A stretch of 38,007 bases of DNA, from the NCBI GenBank assembly GCA_002491605.1, contig DKWG01000011.1, positions 1 to 38,007 on the forward strand. The letters run 5' to 3'. Positions 1 to 7,386 of the stretch are shown in pieces. Made by a program: the position numbers and the translations under genes. Within the stretch, counting starts at the first letter, position 1. Each line of letters begins with the position of its first letter. The stretch comes from Ruminococcus sp. UBA7158. GTDB lineage: Bacteria; Bacillota; Clostridia; Oscillospirales; Ruminococcaceae. The notes below the pieces were generated by a model. The model ran no database searches. It worked only from the letters and a program-made list of their open reading frames with translations, and was not told where the DNA came from.

Positions 1-49
1 TGCCGAGTTTTGCTCAAGGCTATAGACATTAAATTAAGGAGGTGTGGCA

Positions 50-337
50 ATGAATTATCAGGATTATATTAAGGCTGAGCTGTTGGTGCTGATTCCGATT
101 TTATATTTAATCGGCGTCAGTCTGAAGAAAAGCAGTCTGCCGGACAAATGGATTCCTGCAGTTCTCGGAATAATTTCAGTTTCGTTGTCAGCGGTATGGA
201 TTATTGCAACCGGGGATATATCATGTATTAAAGACTGCGCATATGCGCTGTTTACTGCTGTGACACAAGGAATACTGCTTGCCGGAGCGAGCGTTTATGC
301 CAATCAGATTCATTTGCAGTCAAAAAAGAGGGAGTAA
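50..337 (+). CDS. Phage-type holin, Hol44/Phage_holin_5_2-like
   Basis: Small membrane protein expected to permeabilise the cytoplasmic membrane so that the endolysin encoded next can reach the wall. About 95 aa: a short polar N-terminus, then hydrophobic segments at roughly residues 11-25, 37-55 and 65-85, and a charged end (QSKKRE). The opening pattern KAELLVLIPILYLIGVSLKK is characteristic of the Hol44 family. Start ATG 50 is chosen because AAGGAGGT (36-43) sits 6 bases upstream; an in-frame GTG at 44 abuts that site and cannot be used. The gene precedes an amidase, the usual holin-lysin order. The end of the gene contains an A AAA AAG heptamer in phase (see separate entry). Family assignment fairly sure; whether it is prophage debris or domesticated cannot be told because the left flank is missing. 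Confidence 0.85.
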   Translation: MNYQDYIKAELLVLIPILYLIGVSLKKSSLPDKWIPAVLGIISVSLSAVWIIATGDISCIKDCAYALFTAVTQGILLAGASVYANQIHLQSKKRE

Positions 338-435
338 GTCTTGAAAAAGCTTTCAGACAAGGGGTTTTACCGACCTTAACAAGCCGTGCAAAAACAAAAC
401 GTCTTGCAAGCCTTGATGAGCTTCGGCGTGTCTAA
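322..435 (+). other. Candidate -1 ribosomal frameshift site and 35-codon extension of the holin
   Basis: Seen: codons TCA AAA AAG of the holin contain A AAA AAG at 322-328 in the zero phase required for -1 slippage (X XXY YYZ). The zero-frame stop TAA is at 335-337. The -1 frame then reads from GAG 328 without a stop to TAA 433-435, 35 codons. Nine bases after the heptamer is a stem-loop: 338-340 pairs with 356-358, 342-346 with 351-355, loop AAGC, one bulged T at 341. Known: A AAA AAG plus a hairpin is the arrangement used in E. coli dnaX and IS3-family elements. Inference: a fraction of holin could carry a basic C-terminal extension. The alternative is a chance open frame inside an intergenic inverted repeat. 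Confidence 0.35.
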
Positions 436-446
436 GCGGTAAAACC
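363..446. repeat. 10-bp perfect inverted repeat between holin and amidase
   Basis: GGTTTTACCG at 363-372 is mirrored by CGGTAAAACC at 437-446, enclosing 64 bases. The arms are perfect. There is no T-run after the second arm, so it is not a classical terminator. It could be the edge of a small mobile sequence or an RNA structure that sets the holin/amidase ratio. Confidence 0.45.
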
Positions 447-477
447 TGAGTCGGTGAGAAGGAAGGACATAATTATA

Positions 478-1317
478 ATGGATATTATAAGAGCATATGC
501 TTCAAACAATTTATGCTACATCGCTGCGAAGAAAATGACGCCGAAGGGCATTGTTGTTCACTCGACGGGAGCAAACAATCCAATGCTGAAGCGGTATGTA
601 AACGCCCCCGATGAGGTGGGGGTAAACCTTAGAAAAAACTATTGGGACATACCTAAGCCCGAGGGCAAAAATATGTGCGTTCATGCCTTTATAGGGTATG
701 ACAGGAATAATCAGGTGCGTGTTGCGGAGATATTGCCGTTGGATATATGCTGCTGGGGCGTCGGCAAGGGTAAAAAGGGCAGCTACAACAGCAATCCTGC
801 GTATATTCAATTTGAGATTTGTGAAGATAATTTGCATGATATTATATACTATGAAAAAGCGTTTGGAGTTGCAGCGGAATACTGCGCCTATCTCTGCAAT
901 AGATTCAATCTTGCGGTTGACAGCATTGTCAGCCACAAGGAAGCGCATGAAAGAGGCTACGGCAGCAACCATCGTGACCCCGACCATTGGATGAAAAACT
1001 TCGGGGAAACTATGGACGATTTCAGACGAAAAGTGTCCTGCATCATAAATAATGACGGTTCGATATGCAGTGATAAAGAAAATGCAGACACTTCTCGCAA
1101 AATACACGACGGCGATTTAGTCAGCATTGCCGATAATGCGGTTTATTACAACGGAAAGGCAGTTCCCGATTGGGTGAAGTCACTAAGATGGTATGTTATG
1201 GGCAATCAGAACGGCGACCGAGCTGTTATTGATATAAATGAGTCGCACACCAAAAGCATAAAAAGCCCTATCAGCGTTAAGTACCTAACGGCGGAAAAGC
1301 AGGGGATTAAAAAATGA
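478..1317 (+). CDS. N-acetylmuramoyl-L-alanine amidase (Amidase_2/PGRP endolysin)
   Basis: Zinc amidase predicted to cut the bond between MurNAc and L-alanine in peptidoglycan. 279 aa from ATG 478, chosen over an upstream GTG (454) because GAAGGAAGG lies about 10 bases before it. The catalytic domain spans roughly residues 20-195: first zinc histidine in VVHSTG (H28), and the second metal/catalytic segment SHKEAHERGYGSNHRDPDHW. The C-terminal ~70 residues (GDLVSIADNAVYYNGK, then WYV and GDRAVID) form the SH3-like domain found at the end of many clostridial phage amidases and probably bind wall. No signal peptide, consistent with holin-dependent release. The stop overlaps the next start (ATGA). 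Confidence 0.92.
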   Translation: MDIIRAYASNNLCYIAAKKMTPKGIVVHSTGANNPMLKRYVNAPDEVGVNLRKNYWDIPKPEGKNMCVHAFIGYDRNNQVRVAEILPLDICCWGVGKGKKGSYNSNPAYIQFEICEDNLHDIIYYEKAFGVAAEYCAYLCNRFNLAVDSIVSHKEAHERGYGSNHRDPDHWMKNFGETMDDFRRKVSCIINNDGSICSDKENADTSRKIHDGDLVSIADNAVYYNGKAVPDWVKSLRWYVMGNQNGDRAVIDINESHTKSIKSPISVKYLTAEKQGIKK

Positions 1318-2435
1318 CGACCCGTCTTATAAGCCTTTTTACTCCGCCTGCCATAGTGTTTGCAATTGTAATCATAGGGTATTATATTGGTAGAATAAGA
1401 GTGGGTAATATTTCGCTTGATTTATCCGCAATACTTATTACTGCGGTTTTAGCAGGGGTTCTAATATCTGAGTATTGTGATTCAATGGCGTATGCAGAGC
1501 TTGAAAACAGCATGAGTACATATTCGGGACTCGGGACAGCTTTGTTTGTATCGTCAATCGGACTATCAGCCGGAGCGTCGGCTTCAAGGAGCGTCAGTAA
1601 ACGAAGTATACTGTTTTTTATAGTCGGAGCACTGATGGCAGTCGCAGGCTGTTTAGCAATGATTATAATCAGCTTTGCTGACAAGTCTGTTGACAAATCA
1701 CTTTTAGCTGGCATATTCTGCGGCTCTGTGACAAGCACCCCGGGCTTGTCGGCAGTCTGTGAAGCCGAGGGTGCTGCAGCAGAGCAGGCTGTGCTCGGTT
1801 ACGGATGTTCATATTTATTCGGCACTGTGTTTACAGTGGTATTTGTTCAGACGGCAGTGAGGAATATAACGTTTAAGAAAGCATACTGTACGGTCAAAGA
1901 CAGATCGGATGCCGATTGTAAAAATATCGATACTCTCATCCTCTTGGGAATATCTATTGTCTTAGGTACTGCCGCAGGTAAGCTTAAGCTTATGCCTTTG
2001 GGACTTTCGCTCGGCATTACGGGAGGCATACTGTGCTGCGCAATTTTAATCGGATTGATATATCAATGGCTTAGAAAAGCGAACGCCGACATTGAAGGGG
2101 AAGTATTTATATATAGGAATTTAGGTCTGATGATGTTCTTTGTCGGCTCAGGTATTCCTGCCGGCATCAGGATGAACGCATCGTTTAATATTAAATGGGT
2201 TTTATACGGAATGATTCTTACTACTGTGCCGATTGTCTTCGGATATCTTTTCAGTCGGCTGATATTAAGGTCGGGACGGGAAAAAGCGGTATGCATTGTT
2301 GCAGGCGGCATGACGAGTACGCCTGCAATAGGAGTGCTATTGAGAAACGAAAAAGCAACGGTGGATTTATCCGCTTATTCTATGGCATATATCGGAGCAT
2401 TGCTGACGGTTGTTGTTATCATGAGACTTATCTGA
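1314..2435 (+). CDS. Compact AspT/YidE-type permease (AAE transporter domain, duplicated)
   Basis: Polytopic membrane protein of 373 aa with about ten membrane segments, built of two repeats. Each repeat carries the family signature: GSVTSTPGLSAVCE in the first half and GGMTSTPAIGV in the second. Aspartate-alanine exchangers of this family are usually ~560 aa, with two RCK_C regulatory domains between the halves. Here only about 30 polar residues (around 190-220) join them, so the regulatory domains are absent. ATG 1314 overlaps the amidase stop by 4 bases and AGGGG at 1301-1305 is 8 bases upstream, so translation is coupled to the endolysin. The substrate is unknown. It is odd for a permease to be the third gene of a lysis cassette. 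Confidence 0.8.
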   Translation: MTTRLISLFTPPAIVFAIVIIGYYIGRIRVGNISLDLSAILITAVLAGVLISEYCDSMAYAELENSMSTYSGLGTALFVSSIGLSAGASASRSVSKRSILFFIVGALMAVAGCLAMIIISFADKSVDKSLLAGIFCGSVTSTPGLSAVCEAEGAAAEQAVLGYGCSYLFGTVFTVVFVQTAVRNITFKKAYCTVKDRSDADCKNIDTLILLGISIVLGTAAGKLKLMPLGLSLGITGGILCCAILIGLIYQWLRKANADIEGEVFIYRNLGLMMFFVGSGIPAGIRMNASFNIKWVLYGMILTTVPIVFGYLFSRLILRSGREKAVCIVAGGMTSTPAIGVLLRNEKATVDLSAYSMAYIGALLTVVVIMRLI

Positions 2436-2486
2436 TCTGACATATTCATTTTCTTGACGTTATTACAGTGAGCATATTAAATATAA

Positions 2487-2527
2487 AAAACGTGCTGAGA
2501 GCTTACTTTGTACTCACAGCACGTTTT
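2487..2527. terminator. Bidirectional hairpin terminator
   Basis: An 11-bp perfect stem, AAAACGTGCTG (2487-2497) against CAGCACGTTTT (2517-2527), extended by three more pairs (2499-2501 with 2513-2515) after one mismatch. It has T-rich ends on both strands and lies between the plus-strand permease and the minus-strand AI-2E permease, so it can end both. Confidence 0.9.
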
Positions 2528-2535
2528 ATTGTATA

Positions 2536-2595
2536 TTATTCGTTGCCTGCCGTCATTTCTCTGATAACAAGCCGCTCTGTCTCAATATGAATCAT
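2536..2595 (-). pseudogene. Remnant of a GNAT acetyltransferase gene (N-terminal 19 codons)
   Basis: Minus strand ATG at 2595 opens a 19-codon frame ending in TAA at 2536. It includes IETERLVIREMT, which closely matches the conserved start of RimJ/GNAT N-acetyltransferases (ETERLxLREMT). A GNAT domain needs about 150-180 residues, so nothing functional remains. GATGGG lies 8-9 bases upstream of the ATG as a weak ribosome site. The fragment sits between the end of the AI-2E gene and its terminator, as if the rest of a second gene of that operon was deleted. The remnant reading is inference from 12 residues. Confidence 0.5.
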
Positions 2596-2627
2596 TTTAA
2601 TTACCCATCTTTTGCTTGTGCGATGAT

Positions 2628-3941
2628 TTACTTACGCTGATTATTGCTTTTTGGTTTTTTCGATACTTTAGCGGTGTCGGATGATGATTCCGAATTTGCA
2701 TTATCAGCGCTTGTAAGCTCCAGCACTTCGCCGTCAGGCTCGGAGTCTGTAACTCTTCCTATATTTATTCCTGCCATAGAGTAGTACTCTTGCTCGGTCG
2801 GCATATTCTTTTCTTTCAGTCTTGATTCGACGATATTAGTTATGAGGTCAATCAGCACGGCAAACAGCGGCACGCCTATAATCATTCCTGCAATACCGAA
2901 CATACTTCCGCAAATGAGGATAGAAATAAGAACCCAGAAGGACGATAAGCCTACCTTGTCTCCTAAAATCTTAGGACCGATAACATTTCCGTCGAGCTGC
3001 TGGAGGGCAAAAATGAATATTATAAAGATAATCACCTTCTTCGGCTCTGCAATAAGAACTAATATTGCAGACGGGATAGCTCCGATAAACGGACCGAATA
3101 TAGGGATGATGTTAGTTATACCGATAATCAAAGAAATAATCATGGCATACGGCATTTTCAGAATAAACATGACTATAGCGCAGAGTATTCCGATAATAAC
3201 AGAATCTATAATCTTGCCGTATACAAAATTTAAAAGAGCATGATTTGTGTTTGAGGTGATAGAAAATATCTTGTGATATGTTCTTTCTGAGAACATGGCG
3301 ACAATCATTTGCTTTGCCTGAGCTTGAAGCTTTTCCTTGCTGAACAAAAAGTATATTGCAACAATGAAGCCTAAAACAAAGCTCTTAACGGAATTAGCAA
3401 AGCTCAAAAGGCTTGTAAGAAGATTTTTGAGCTGCGGTGCAAGACCGTTAATTAAATCCTTTAGGTTTGTCATAATGTTGTCAATTTCATTGTTGACAAC
3501 TGTAGCGATACTGGGATTGTCGTCTAAAATTTTATTTACCCAGCTTTGAGCCGAAGGGATGAATTCATTGGTAATACCGTCGTATATTCCGGGTATATTT
3601 GTTATCAGCTGAGGAATTATCGTCAGAATAACTACCGCTATAACGGCAACTATGACGATTGAAGCAAAGATAATACCTATAGCCCTTGCTATCTTCGGGT
3701 GCGGCTTTTTCTTGAAAATGAATCTTGCCAAAAACTTTTCACAGTTTTTCATCATAGGATTCATGACAAAGGCGATAACCGCTCCCCAAATCAGCGGAGA
3801 GATAACGGTGAGAACAGAACTGAATATAGCTCTTGCATTGTCCCACTTGAATATTATCAAAACGGCAAGAAGTGTTACTAATACGAATGCGAAGCAGTAG
3901 CCGAATATCTTGTTGTATTTTTTGTCAGAGAAAAATCTCAA
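2628..3941 (-). CDS. AI-2E family transporter (PF01594, YdbI/PerM-like permease)
   Basis: 437-aa membrane protein. Two hydrophobic pairs lie in the first ~90 residues, a long extracytoplasmic amphipathic stretch covers about 110-170, and a cluster of hydrophobic segments runs to ~370, the usual layout for this family. GPFIGAIPSA and the QQLDGNVIGPKILGDKVGLS segment (around 300-330) are the family's best conserved parts. The last ~60 residues are polar, Ser/Lys rich and probably cytoplasmic. Start TTG 3941 is preceded on the minus strand by AAGGAGG with a 7-base spacer. Members have been linked to AI-2 export or Na+/H+ exchange; the sequence does not decide the substrate. It has its own promoter and shares the terminator at 2487-2527. 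Confidence 0.9.
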   Translation of the reverse strand: MRFFSDKKYNKIFGYCFAFVLVTLLAVLIIFKWDNARAIFSSVLTVISPLIWGAVIAFVMNPMMKNCEKFLARFIFKKKPHPKIARAIGIIFASIVIVAVIAVVILTIIPQLITNIPGIYDGITNEFIPSAQSWVNKILDDNPSIATVVNNEIDNIMTNLKDLINGLAPQLKNLLTSLLSFANSVKSFVLGFIVAIYFLFSKEKLQAQAKQMIVAMFSERTYHKIFSITSNTNHALLNFVYGKIIDSVIIGILCAIVMFILKMPYAMIISLIIGITNIIPIFGPFIGAIPSAILVLIAEPKKVIIFIIFIFALQQLDGNVIGPKILGDKVGLSSFWVLISILICGSMFGIAGMIIGVPLFAVLIDLITNIVESRLKEKNMPTEQEYYSMAGINIGRVTDSEPDGEVLELTSADNANSESSSDTAKVSKKPKSNNQRK

Positions 3942-3984
3942 AGTTATGCCTCCTTGGAAAAAGATAGATTGTGCTGATAAAATA

Positions 3985-4014
3985 AGTATACACCAATCCG
4001 AGATAAAAAGTCTA
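3985..4014 (-). promoter_or_regulatory. Probable promoter of the AI-2E permease gene
   Basis: On the minus strand TAGACT (4009-4014) and TATACT (3985-3990) are 18 bp apart, with the AAGGAGG and TTG start about 40 bases further on. The -10 matches 5/6 and the -35 4/6. Confidence 0.5.
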
Positions 4015-4052
4015 TAGTTATGTGAAAATTAATTAAAAAATAAATTTTGTGT

Positions 4053-4080
4053 TTTCTTTTATGTGCGGTTGTGCTATAAT
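4053..4080 (+). promoter_or_regulatory. Extended -10 promoter of pcrA
   Basis: TGCTATAAT (4072-4080) is an extended -10 with a perfect hexamer. No good -35 is visible (TTTTCT at 4053-4058, 16 bp away). Transcription from about 4087 would give a leader of roughly 155 bases with weak hairpins (CTGTGA/TCACAG around 4180-4205) and a small open frame. Confidence 0.6.
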
Positions 4081-4122
4081 AGTTGCATAGTGTTAATTAT
4101 AAGTGTTTAAATACGGCGGTTT

Positions 4123-4215
4123 ATGTCGGCTGATGAGATTAAAAAATGTGCCGTGAATTTTGCACAAACCGAAAGAGCTGTGAGACGTTTCTTTCAGGTT
4201 CACAGAAAAATATAA
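4123..4215 (+). CDS. Possible 30-aa leader ORF upstream of pcrA
   Basis: ATG 4123 to TAA 4213-4215, 30 codons, lying entirely within the predicted pcrA leader and ending 27 bases before the pcrA start. The product would begin MSADEIKKCAVNF and end in a basic segment (ERAVRRFF). GGCGG is only 4 bases from the ATG, a poor ribosome site. I do not recognise a family; the composition is protein-like but a chance frame is quite possible. Confidence 0.3.
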   Translation: MSADEIKKCAVNFAQTERAVRRFFQVHRKI

Positions 4216-4242
4216 AGAAATAAAGGATTTTGGTGATACAAA

Positions 4243-6603
4243 TTGTTGGATACAGATTTTATGGCGCTTAAGAGACGTGCGCTTACAAGGTATTTTAATA
4301 AGTTAAACGATATGCAGCGTGAGGCTGTTTTTTGTGTTGACGGTCCGGTGCTGATCTTAGCCGGTGCAGGAAGCGGAAAGACAACTGTTTTAGTAAACAG
4401 GGTCGCCAATATGGTCTATTTCGGCAACGCCTACAATGATGAAACAAGGTACAGCGGCGTCACTCCGGACGATGAGAGATTTTTAAAGGATTACGCCGAC
4501 GGCATTGTGTGCGACAGCGAACGCCTTCGTGAAATAGTTGCGGTAAACTGCGTCAATCCATGGAACATTTTAGCCATAACCTTTACAAATAAGGCGGCAG
4601 GGGAGCTGAAGGAAAGACTTAATGCTATGCTCGGCGACACTGCGTCGGGTATAACAGCGGCAACATTTCACTCGGCGTGCGTAAGAATTTTGCGCCGTGA
4701 GATAGATAAGCTCGGATATTCGCAGAGCTTTACAATTTATGATACTGATGATTCCGTCAGGGTGATTAAGACGTGTATGCAAAGCCTGAACGTGTCAGAC
4801 AAGCTGTTTCAGCCAAAGGCTGTCTTAAGCGAGATTTCTCATTCAAAGGAATCTCAAATTGATGCCGATGAATACGAAAAGCTATCCACGGGCGACTTCA
4901 GAAAGCAGACTATAGCTAAGATTTATTCGTTGTATCAGTCAAGGCTGAGAGAAGCTAACGCCCTTGATTTTGACGATATAATTCTTCTGACTGTAAGGCT
5001 TTTTGAGGAAAACCCCGAGGTTTTGGAGCATTATCAAAATCTGTATAAGTACATACTGGTCGATGAGTATCAGGACACAAACATGGTGCAGTATAAGCTT
5101 ATTGCTCTTTTGAGTGCAAGAAGAAAGAATATATGCGTTGTCGGAGATGACGACCAGAGTATATATAAGTTCAGGGGAGCGACTATAGAAAATATTCTTT
5201 CCTTTGAGCATCAGTATGAAAACGCCAAGGTTATAAGGCTCGAGCAAAACTACCGCTCTACCCAGAACATTCTGGACGCTGCTAACACCGTCATAAAAAA
5301 CAACAAGGGACGAAAGGGCAAAAACCTCTGGACAAGCTCGGGACCCGGCGACAAGGTAATAGTATACAAGGCATCTAACGAACAGTCCGAAGCGAGATTC
5401 GTTGCTCAGACGATACTTCAATCAATTAAGTCAGGCGGCAAGTACTCTCAAAACGCTGTTTTGTACCGTATGAACGCTCAATCAAACGCCATAGAACGCG
5501 CATTCTTCGCAAGCGGAATATCGTATAAGGTAATCGGCGGCGTTAAGTTTTACGACCGCAAGGAAATTAAGGATATTGTTGCGTATTTGTCAGTAATTAA
5601 TAATGAGACTGATATACTCAGACTGAAAAGAATAATCAACGAGCCTAAAAGAGGAATCGGAGCTTCAACTGTCGACGCTTTGGAGCAGATATCGCACAGC
5701 TTGGGCGAATCACCATTGCAAATAATGCGTGATTCAAGGGAAATTCCTGCGCTTTCAAGAGCAGCGGCGAAGCTGAGCGACTTGGCGGAAATGTTCGACG
5801 AGTTAAGAGAGCATTCATCGCTGATTCCATTGCCGGAGCTTTTAGATGAGCTGATGGAAAAGTCAGGCTATACGACATATTTATCAGGTCAGGGTGACGA
5901 GGGCGCACAAAGGCTTGAAAATATTAACGAGCTTAAGTCGACAATGATAAACTACACAGATAACGCCGAGGAGCCGACTCTTGAGGGCTTTTTGGAGGAA
6001 ATATCACTTTATACGGATATAGACTCGATGGACACGGAGTCCGACAGCGTTACGCTTATGACCGTCCATGCGGCAAAGGGCTTGGAGTTTGACAATGTTT
6101 TTGTCATCGGTATGGAAGAAAGAATATTCCCAAGCTCAAGAAGTCTTGACAGCGAGGCAGACGTTGAAGAAGAACGCAGGCTTGCTTATGTTGCGATAAC
6201 AAGAGCGAGAAAAAATCTTTACCTGTCACACTCACAGCAGAGAATGCTCTTCGGCTCGACAAGCTTTAATCCTCCGTCAAGGTTTATTTCCGAGCTGCCG
6301 GAGGAAAATACAGAAAAGCGTACCGATAAGACTCAGGACAGCATCGGTGATGCGAAGCGAAGACAGCAAAGCGAGCCTAAAAACCAGCCGTTTATGCGTG
6401 AAATGGATAAGCTCAAGTCCGGTGTGACAAATAAGACTGCCGTTGATTACTCTGTCGGTGAAAGAGTTGCTCATAACGTTTTCGGCGAGGGAACAATACT
6501 TAAGGCGACAAAGATGGCTAACGATACTATGCTCGAAATTGCATTTGACAAGGTCGGCACAAAAAAGATAATGGCGGCCTTTGCAAAGATCAGAAAGCTG
6601 TAA
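4243..6603 (+). CDS. pcrA: ATP-dependent DNA helicase PcrA (UvrD/Rep superfamily 1A)
   Basis: 3'-5' helicase used in replication-fork clearance, repair and transcription-coupled repair. 786 aa. Q motif at Q25; Walker A AGAGSGKT at 40-47; motif Ia ITFTNKAAGEL; Walker B VDEYQDT near 273-279; motif III GDDDQSIYKFRGA from ~301; motif IV QNYRST; motifs V/VI TVHAAKGLEFD and AYVAITRARK near 653. The C-terminal ~50 residues (GERVAHNVFGEGTI) are the Tudor-like domain that in Bacillus contacts RNA polymerase. About 45 extra residues sit between Walker A and motif Ia relative to Bacillus PcrA. The start is TTG 4243 (or TTG 4246), preceded by GGTGAT, which matches the 3' part of the ribosome-site consensus; no upstream ATG is in frame. 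Confidence 0.97.
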   Translation: MLDTDFMALKRRALTRYFNKLNDMQREAVFCVDGPVLILAGAGSGKTTVLVNRVANMVYFGNAYNDETRYSGVTPDDERFLKDYADGIVCDSERLREIVAVNCVNPWNILAITFTNKAAGELKERLNAMLGDTASGITAATFHSACVRILRREIDKLGYSQSFTIYDTDDSVRVIKTCMQSLNVSDKLFQPKAVLSEISHSKESQIDADEYEKLSTGDFRKQTIAKIYSLYQSRLREANALDFDDIILLTVRLFEENPEVLEHYQNLYKYILVDEYQDTNMVQYKLIALLSARRKNICVVGDDDQSIYKFRGATIENILSFEHQYENAKVIRLEQNYRSTQNILDAANTVIKNNKGRKGKNLWTSSGPGDKVIVYKASNEQSEARFVAQTILQSIKSGGKYSQNAVLYRMNAQSNAIERAFFASGISYKVIGGVKFYDRKEIKDIVAYLSVINNETDILRLKRIINEPKRGIGASTVDALEQISHSLGESPLQIMRDSREIPALSRAAAKLSDLAEMFDELREHSSLIPLPELLDELMEKSGYTTYLSGQGDEGAQRLENINELKSTMINYTDNAEEPTLEGFLEEISLYTDIDSMDTESDSVTLMTVHAAKGLEFDNVFVIGMEERIFPSSRSLDSEADVEEERRLAYVAITRARKNLYLSHSQQRMLFGSTSFNPPSRFISELPEENTEKRTDKTQDSIGDAKRRQQSEPKNQPFMREMDKLKSGVTNKTAVDYSVGERVAHNVFGEGTILKATKMANDTMLEIAFDKVGTKKIMAAFAKIRKL

Positions 6604-6628
6604 TAGCCGAAATCAATGCTTTAATGCC

Positions 6629-6660
6629 GCAGGTAGTTAAATATACGTTAACTATGCTGC
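6629..6660. other. Hairpin downstream of pcrA
   Basis: TAGTTAA (6634-6640) pairs with TTAACTA (6648-6654), flanked by GCAG/CTGC. There is no U-tract on either side, so its role as a terminator is doubtful. The rest of 6604-6786 holds one small open frame. Confidence 0.35.
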
Positions 6661-6692
6661 AATTAAAATGATGAAGGTGTTTTACTGTTGCC

Positions 6693-6776
6693 ATGAGTTT
6701 TCAGTCTGCTGCCGGAATAGGCGTTGCTGTTAAAAAGATCAGCAGCTCGCTTATATCATTAATACTTAAATATTGA
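6693..6776 (+). CDS. Possible 27-aa amphipathic peptide
   Basis: ATG 6693 to TGA 6774-6776, 27 codons. The peptide would start MSFQSAAGIGVAVKK and continue with a Ser/Leu/Ile-rich hydrophobic end. It resembles small membrane-active or signalling peptides in composition, but I recognise no family. AAGGTG (6674-6679) is 13 bases upstream, rather far. Its stop lies inside the ribosome site of the next gene (GAGAGGAAG, 6775-6783), which would couple the two if it is translated. Confidence 0.3.
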   Translation: MSFQSAAGIGVAVKKISSSLISLILKY

Positions 6777-6786
6777 GAGGAAGCCT

Positions 6787-7386
6787 TTGAATATGAACAG
6801 TTTCGATAGATTTACATCTCCCGAGATGCTCAGTTTAAACGACACATATGCCGTTAAGATACTCATCTGCTATTTTCTGCGCCAAATTAACCGCCCGATA
6901 ACACCCATGCAGCTCACCGAGATTGCCACGGCTGACGGCACAGTTAACTACTTTTTGTTTTCCGAGGTGATAGAGCAGATGCTGTCCAGCGGTATGCTCA
7001 GTCTTGTCGATATCGACGGTGAAGAGTATTATTCGCTGTCCGAGTCAGCAAAATCCGGAGCGGACGACTTTAAGAAGCTTGTTCCTAAGGTGTTCAGAAA
7101 CAGGATTTTGTCATCGGGCTTGAAATTCTTCGCACGTCTTAAAAACGACAATGACGTAAAGGTCACAATTACCGAACAGGGGAAGGGATATCTTGTGGGA
7201 TGTACCTGCAAGGACGGCGACTACACTCTGATGGATTTAGGACTTTATGCGCCCGACCTTGAGCAGGCAAATATGCTCGCTGACAAAATAAAGCTTAATC
7301 CTGCCGACTTTTACGGCAAGGTAATAGACTTTGCTCTGGGAAACGAGGAGTATAAGCCGGAGACTGTTGAGGTGGATGAGCTGTGA
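6787..7386 (+). CDS. DUF4364 family protein
   Basis: 199-aa soluble protein of a family widespread in Clostridia, without a known function. Residues ~15-75 (VKILICYFLRQ, PMQLTEIA, EQMLSSGMLS, YYSLSE) read as a winged-helix-like unit, and the remainder as an alpha/beta domain (VTITEQGKGYLVGC, DYTLMDLGLY). Two starts are possible, TTG 6787 and ATG 6793, both served by GAGAGGAAG at 6775-6783; the longer is given. It overlaps the following nucleotidase gene by 4 bases, so the two are probably coupled. Confidence 0.85.
   Translation: MNMNSFDRFTSPEMLSLNDTYAVKILICYFLRQINRPITPMQLTEIATADGTVNYFLFSEVIEQMLSSGMLSLVDIDGEEYYSLSESAKSGADDFKKLVPKVFRNRILSSGLKFFARLKNDNDVKVTITEQGKGYLVGCTCKDGDYTLMDLGLYAPDLEQANMLADKIKLNPADFYGKVIDFALGNEEYKPETVEVDEL

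Noticed and set aside
511..1107. 198-codon open frame on the minus strand inside the amidase gene
   Set aside because: It is antisense to a clearly conserved amidase, has no ribosome site and its translation shows no family pattern.
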